The translations under genes and the position numbers were made by a program. From Epiperipatus broadwayi (Eukaryota > Onychophora > Udeonychophora > Euonychophora > Peripatidae), in the NCBI GenBank assembly GCA_028023455.1, contig JAQFVV010000142.1:107501-171500 (forward strand): a stretch of 64,000 nt of DNA, written 5' to 3'. This document shows positions 57,791 to 64,000 of this stretch, in pieces. The notes under the pieces were generated by a model. The model was given only the letters and a program-made list of their open reading frames with translations, was not told the DNA's origin and did not search any database. Within the stretch, counting starts at the first letter, position 1, and each line of letters begins with the position of its first letter.

Positions 57791-59939
57791 GCAGGTATGA
57801 AAAGCCTGTACTGTAGAAAAAAATCATATTTATTAATTCTTTAAATAAATAACAGATTATAGAATTAACTACAATCAATGTGCATTATTAAAAAGCATTT
57901 TATTCAAAAACATTTTTTTTTATTATATTAAAATATTGTTATTTCTTTATTACATTAAAATATTTTATACTAACTTCTAAATCAGAAATAAGAATATCCG
58001 TAGTAAATAAACCTTTTTTTAAATATTGTTTATATATGATTTTAAATAATCTGCAATACTTTAAAAATATAAAAAAAAAAAATTATTTAATCAATAGTTA
58101 TTGGAGACTATATTTTAAGTAAATATATAAAATAAATTTTGTCTGTATTCATTACTACTTCTCCTTTCAATCTTTGAATATATATGACAAATAAACAAGT
58201 AGGTATCAGTCTATTGATGGATATTAAGTAATAACAACAATACTATGAGATTCTTTTATTACTGTCGTTATCAATTGTTTTCAGAAAGACAGATCCCATA
58301 TATGAACTAATTAAATTTTGCAAGTATTTCTGCCTATGGCTCAAAATTTTGAATACTCATAATTATTTTTCTTTAAAATTATCAATCAAAAGCTTTTTTT
58401 TTCAATTTTTTTTTCATATATTCTACTGTCCCTTTTAAAATATTTTTCACAATTTCTCTTTCTCTAAAAACATGCCAAGTTGAGTTTCTTTTTCTTTTTA
58501 CAATTTTCTCAAAATACAAAAAAGGAATCTTTTTTCATTTATACATTTCAATACTTTTACACTTGGTCTTCTCTTTTTTAAATATCTTTTAAACTCTTTT
58601 TCAAATTCACGTTTTTAAAACCTCCATCTCCCCCTTACTTTTTATAATCATTTTTGTTTTTGTTCTTACCAAGAAATAATCAGAACAAACGTTTTAAAAA
58701 AGCCTTTTTTTAGATCCAATTTTCCTGAGCCAGAAAATAATTTTCTACCTCATTAACAACTTGTTTAGTTATCTCAATTCTCATTAATTTTTTGTAGCTT
58801 TTTCCATAATGAATTATCAAACTAAATATTTAAAATTATTAAGTTCTATATATTCCTATCCAATATTTCTTTTTTCTTTTTTTTTACTCTTTGCCTATTT
58901 CTATTGCTTCATATAACATCTCAATATAACTTTGAAAGTTATTATTATCATCACTAAGTAAATTTCTACTAATTAATTAATTCGGTAATTTTAATCTTCC
59001 AGAATATTGCAAAACAATTCTTTATGTATGTATATTATGGTAAAACCAATAAAATATCATGACTCTATCACATGATTTCAGCTTATTCTATGTTATTTCA
59101 TTAGCATACTTTTTTCTTCACCACATATATGCCACCATCTGGCCAGATGATGGTGCTTAATAAATCTCTACCCATCCAAGATCCTCCGATTAGTTTTAAG
59201 CATATGGCTTTCATCACTATGCAGCTGAAACAATGCTGATTAAGCTGAAGAAATGTGATATATTGGTTTTATACTATTTTTGGCCACAGAATAGAAATAT
59301 GCATAGTTATTAAAAAACTAAAGGTACTATAATATATAGAAACTGAATTGGTTTCAGTGATATATAACTGTACAGGCAAAGATCTATATGTTTTTTAAAT
59401 TGAGCTGATATTTTTTATAATGAAACAGAAAGATAAATATTTGATGGCAGAGAAAGATGCATTAGATATTAAAAGTCCAGGCACTAGTTCAAGGTCCAAA
59501 GCTCCTTTCTGATGAAAGCTATAGGCTTGAAACTACTCTGGGAATATTGGCTAGGATATAAGGATTTATTAACCATTATCATCTGTATCAATTAATTACT
59601 AAAGTTTACAATATGAGGCATAGATATGATGAAAATAAAATATTATGACAATTTAAAATAGTCAGTAAGCATTTAATAATAAGGATTATTTATAGTAAAA
59701 AAAATATCTAGTTATACTCTTACAAAAAAAATAAAATATCTAAACTCAATGCAATCTTAAAACACATGTTTATAGATATATATATTAAATAATCCCCCAA
59801 ATCCATTTTTGACAGAAACAGCCGTCATCAGTTGGCCCAGATCCTTGTCCACACATATATTCGTCATCATAATTTTGTATTTTTCCTTGGAAAATTATTA
59901 TAACTGAAATACAGGCTTATTATATACCTGCATCAATTT
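57791..59939. other. AT-rich DNA with a small family B scrap
   Basis: About 59785..59860 carries CAGCCGTCATCAGTTGGCCCAG and CCACACATATAT, the family B ribozyme segment in decayed form. Otherwise no supported feature. Confidence 0.45.
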
Positions 59940-60110
59940 ATGTAATATATAGGGTATATGAGCACAGACTTTCACACGACCCACCATACACCACTCTATC
60001 TCATATCACTGATACACTTGAACACATATATGTCGAAAAGATAAATAATCACCAATAAATGTATTTCATGCTAAATCAGCAATCATCATTTGGTTCATAT
60101 TACAATTCAA
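59940..60110 (-). mobile_element. Family B fragment
   Basis: Shares the ordered blocks CACAGACTTTCA, CACTCTATCTCATA, GATACACTTGA, AGATAAATAATCACCAAT and TTCATGCTAAATCAGCA with the 13-kb copy. Truncated and diverged. Confidence 0.75.
60044..60103 (-). ncRNA. Hammerhead ribozyme remnant, family B
   Basis: On the - strand: ACCAA, ATGATGA (C3 changed), TTGCT/AGCAT stem II with one mismatch, GAAA, TTGGT, GATTATT. Predicted inactive through the C3 change. Confidence 0.55.
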
Positions 60111-62158
60111 TTTAAAAAGTAAGACATTATTTAAATACATTAATTTTGACTATATTGTCTAGAATAAAAGTTAAAGATTTTTACGCAATAAAATCTTCAG
60201 TAAATAATCTTTAGCATTTATCCTAGACGATATCGTCAAAACGAATGTTTTCAAGTAATGTCGCACTTGTAAAGCTAATTGTAATATTGGACTGCTTCAC
60301 AAATTAATGATTAAAATTTGAAGCATGTTTCTTGAAGTATGTATGTACTACATACTTTTTAATGTTATATGATTTTTTTTTTTTTTTTACTTATTAAAAT
60401 ACTTTATATATTTTTTTACTTTTCAATTTTTTGTTATGATGATTTTATTTCTTTTTTGTTTAATTCTTAAAACTATTTACTTGTTTTCAAAATGTTTAAC
60501 TAGTTTAAAATAATATTGATTACTTTCTTAATGATTATCTTTGTTAGTAACGGACATTCGTTACCACTGAATTTTTCTTTGATCTTCAAAAATAGAAGCA
60601 TAGTTACTACTTTAATTTGCTATATATTTTTTTTTATCATTTATTTTTATTTTAAAAAAGTCTGATATTTTTTCCCTTTATTTTCAGCTTCACTCCTACT
60701 TACAGTATAGTATTAAAGTGCGGGTATAAAATTAAATAAAATTCTTAAAAATCATATGATCTGTGAATTTTCTCGAAAGTTTTAAATTCCTTGAAATAAG
60801 AGTAAACTATTTTATAAAGTTAAATTTAAAATAATCTAAGAAATAAAAACATTTTTGCACACTTTTTACACATAGTGTTTTTTTTTTCATTTACTGAATT
60901 TTCTATTTTTTTATTAATACGTCTTAAAAAAATTTATATAAATGAAAAAGCAAAGAATAAAATCATCGACTGTACAAGTGCAAAAAACGTAGAGATAGCA
61001 TTCTGTTTCTGGACAAAAAAAATCTATATGTAAACAAAAGTGCACGAGAATGAGTAACTTTATTAATAACTTTTTCTCAAAAAATACTTAACTTTGCTAA
61101 TGCCTTTTCTTGATAATCCTTAGTTTCAGACTACAGTAATTTTTATTAGAAGTATTATAAATTATTTTTGCATTTAATATAGAAAATGAATCAATATGTA
61201 TAAAATTACTTTTATTTTGAGAGTAACGCCTTTAGAGGAATTCTAATTTTGAGTATTTATTTTATATGATGAAATAGAATTTTCATTGTTTTTTTGTTCT
61301 AGTTTTTGATTATATTTATTTATTTATTTGTGTATGAGATAATAATATTTTATAAGTGATCTAAAAACTCCTATAGTTTGGTGACGTGGTAAAATTGTAG
61401 ATTTTGAATCCCAAGATTCAGATATTTTGTTGTAGCACTTCTCTGTGTTTGAACTTCGTACAAACTCAATTTATTATGTACTTCTTGAACAATAAAGCAA
61501 TTTGACCTTTTTTCTGATCTACACATATTTATAAAACATAAATCTTTAAAATGAATTTTTCTTTGACTGAAGCCAATTTTCAGAGCAACTTAAATAAATT
61601 TTTTTAGTGACCTGTTCATGCATTGCTTTTATATGAATTGGAATAAAGTGTTTGCCAACGAAATCTCTATTGAGGTGTTTTAGTCAAACTTTCAAGTTAT
61701 TTTTACTTGCTTCATGTACAATAGTAGACAAGTTTTATAACTAGTCATAGTGAGGCAAACAAACAATCTTTTCCGTTTGCAAGAATATTGCGGAAAAAGT
61801 GATTTTTGTTTTTAAAATAATGAGAAATAAAAAGATGAAGCTTCTTTTTTTTAAAAAAAATTAGATGGTAATAATAGACATACATTTTTTTCAGTTTTGT
61901 GATGTAATCATGATGAACTCAGAAACAAATCTGTAAATAAATACTGAATTAAAAATATTTACAATCTTTTCAAAAGGAAAATAAATTATTTTATATTACT
62001 AACATGAAATTATTTAGAATTAAAAAAATGATTATTAACAACTCAAAACAGTATAAGAATTACTTTGAGAATGTAAAATGATTTTTAAGCCTTCCAAACA
62101 ATAATGTTTGTTTCTTCATTCCAATCATGAATTTGTCACAGCAACTCTAATCCCAAAG
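60111..62158. other. AT-rich DNA, no gene recognised
   Basis: No supported gene. A weak tRNA-like stretch at 61376..61432 is discussed in the findings. Confidence 0.45.
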
Positions 62159-62160
62159 TA

Positions 62161-63122
62161 CACCTGGGTCTCCTTTTATGCGGTAGATAGGTTCCACAGA
62201 AAACCTATATTAAAAAAAATTGCACAAAAATAGACTTAATTTACCTTGAAAAATGGGAGATCGGGTCTCTAATTTTCAGAATTCACATAAAAGCAAAGCA
62301 ACAAAGAAAAATTACTTTAAAATTTGCATTAAAAAATTAAGCAAATAAAGTATGACTAATAAAAAATTTCAAATATTTGAAAAAAATTAATACAAGACAA
62401 ACTTTTTTTTACTTTTTCTATTAACTATAATATTTAATTTTACATTTTTCATACATATTTTAATCATTACTGCTAGCATTCATTTGTAAACTGGAAAAAA
62501 AATCAGATTCGATATGATCCAATGTATTGTAGCTTCTCCTTAAATGAAATCAAGAATCTCTCAGCAATTATGCCCAGAGAAACCTGTTAGCCACTTTATT
62601 TTTATTCATGATGTGATGTACAACTAGCGCCACTTTCAGTCTTATGCTGTGTTAATGGTTTTCTGTTTCTATATTAAAAAAATGAGATTGAAATCAAAAC
62701 AAAAAGATTATACATTATCATTAGAAAGATTATTTTCAATTTATAAAATCTTCATTTTTACTTTCAAAAGTAACCTTTATTAATAAAGATTTTTGGGTAC
62801 ACTTTAAAAATCTAAAAGATTATTTATTTCTGTTATATATAACAAAATATACATTTTAAAAGTTTAATTTTTTTGAATATTTATTACGATATTTACATAG
62901 AAGCTAAAATTCTAAATACAGCTTCAGGCCATATTTATGTTAGCTGCTAATATAATGTTATATTTTTTTAAAAAAGTATTTCAAGTGAAAATAAGTTATT
63001 AATAATTTAAATTTCTTGATATCTAATAAATATAGTGAAATATGAAAGATATTAAGAAGAAACATGAATTGCATAACTTCAAAATCACATTAAAATAGTC
63101 CACATAAAACAAGACCCAGGTG
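62161..63122. mobile_element. Tigger/pogo-like MITE, second copy
   Basis: TA at 62159..62160 and 63123..63124 flank CACCTGGGTCTCCTTTTATG and, reversed, CACCTGGGTCTTGTTTTATG. The left 280 bases align with the reversed right end of the 50490 copy (GATAGGTTCC, CAGAAAAC, GCACAAAAATAGAC, AAAAGCAAAGCA, TATGACTAATAAAAAATTTC). No transposase frame. Confidence 0.8.
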
Positions 63123-63124
63123 TA

Positions 63125-64000
63125 TTGGTTTTTTTTTTTACTGATCGTGTTACTTTAAAACTCTTCATGTAGAAGAATTTTTTTTAAACTCATGTTATTT
63201 CAAATTATGCAAAAGAAAATCATGTAAAAGAGAATTAGATGTATGTCCATTTTAACCCTTTTAATATCAAGAGATTTCTGCTTGAGAAGTGAAGTTTAAA
63301 TTAATAAACTGATCCTTAGAATCACTACCAACTTGTAATGAATCCATCACAATAACATAATATTAGAACATGAATTTGACAGAGATCAAGAAGTTAATAA
63401 AACCTACAGCCTAGAAAACTATAACATAGAAGAATTCTTTAACAATATGTATTATAAATTAATAATTTTTAACAAATATTACTGTTAAAATATTTTAATA
63501 TGTGAAAGTAAGTGTTATATTTTTATATTGGAAAATTACTATCAGATATTAATAGATAGTAACCAATGAAATTAGTAAAATAAAAATGCTTTTTGCATTA
63601 TATATGTATATAATACTTTTAATGAATGTTTAGATACAAATATTTAGTGAATGAAGTTTTTAATTTATAATGATTTAATTAGAAAGCTCTTTACTTAGGA
63701 CAGTAGATAATCAAGATTAACTACAACAGAGTAAGACTGGAGGTAAATCTATCAAGCTATTTTAAACAAAAAATCTCTTTGATTGCCATTCTAGATTTAA
63801 TATAGAGATAAACCAGTTCATATATATAAGAAATCAAAATTTAGCACACTTTTCAATTTTATTACTTATTGTAATCAAATCTTTCCATTGGTAGATTGTG
63901 TATTATAATATTTTTAATGGATATTTAGATAAAAATATTTTACTAATGGAATATTATAATATATTTTAATGGATTTTGAGAAGAAATATGTGGTGAATAG
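63125..64000. other. AT-rich DNA, no gene recognised
   Basis: Nothing supported to the end of the window. Confidence 0.5.

Overview
This is an animal nuclear DNA window. It is very AT-rich, has no prokaryotic gene order, and contains only one intact protein-coding gene. That gene encodes a 659-residue membrane-anchored protein of the DUF229 / alkaline-phosphatase-like superfamily (21508..23487, + strand). Its reading frame begins a few bases after a good 3' splice site. DUF229 is best known from nematodes, arthropods and other invertebrates. Together with Penelope-like, RTE, piggyBac-like and Tigger-like elements, this points to an invertebrate metazoan, but I cannot name the lineage.

Almost everything else that can be recognised is mobile DNA. 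1..4375: an LTR element whose LTR copies lie in inverted orientation around a coiled-coil gag-like ORF. 8663..8831: the end of a TGTAAC-type LTR. 9802..11165: two Penelope-like (PLE) fragments with GIY-YIG endonuclease remnants. 13238..14520, 19093..19735, 26195..26405, 35524..36065, 57540..57790 and 59940..60110: copies of a roughly 480-bp repeat ('family B'). 25095..25400: an LTR fragment. 25590..26850: a decayed RTE. 27420..27960: a probable third PLE fragment. 29071..31174: a 405-bp tandem and inverted repeat ('family A'). 32699..33445: a piggyBac-like MITE. 37056 onward: another TGTAAC LTR end. 40691..41031: a hairpin MITE. 41075..48034: four TG...CA elements in a row, separated only by short (TA)n runs. 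48404..49770: a PLE scrap and an RTE fragment. 50490..51325 and 62161..63122: two Tigger-like MITEs.

The most interesting signal is not protein-coding. Repeat families A and B each carry, once per unit, a sequence that folds as a type I hammerhead self-cleaving ribozyme: a CTGATGA core, stem II, GAAA, a very short stem III and a two-part stem I. Family A has five copies (three - strand, two + strand) in 405/406-bp tandem units joined head to head. Family B has eight annotated copies in units of about 480 bp, several also in head-to-head palindromes. PLE terminal repeats nearby carry degenerate hammerhead-like motifs. Tandem monomers of about 400-480 bp with one ribozyme each are the hallmark of retrozymes (circular-RNA retroelements) or of PLE pseudo-LTRs, and the PLE remnants could be the source of the enzymes that mobilised them. 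I saw no tRNA, rRNA or CRISPR array. Long stretches hold no recognisable gene and are listed as such.
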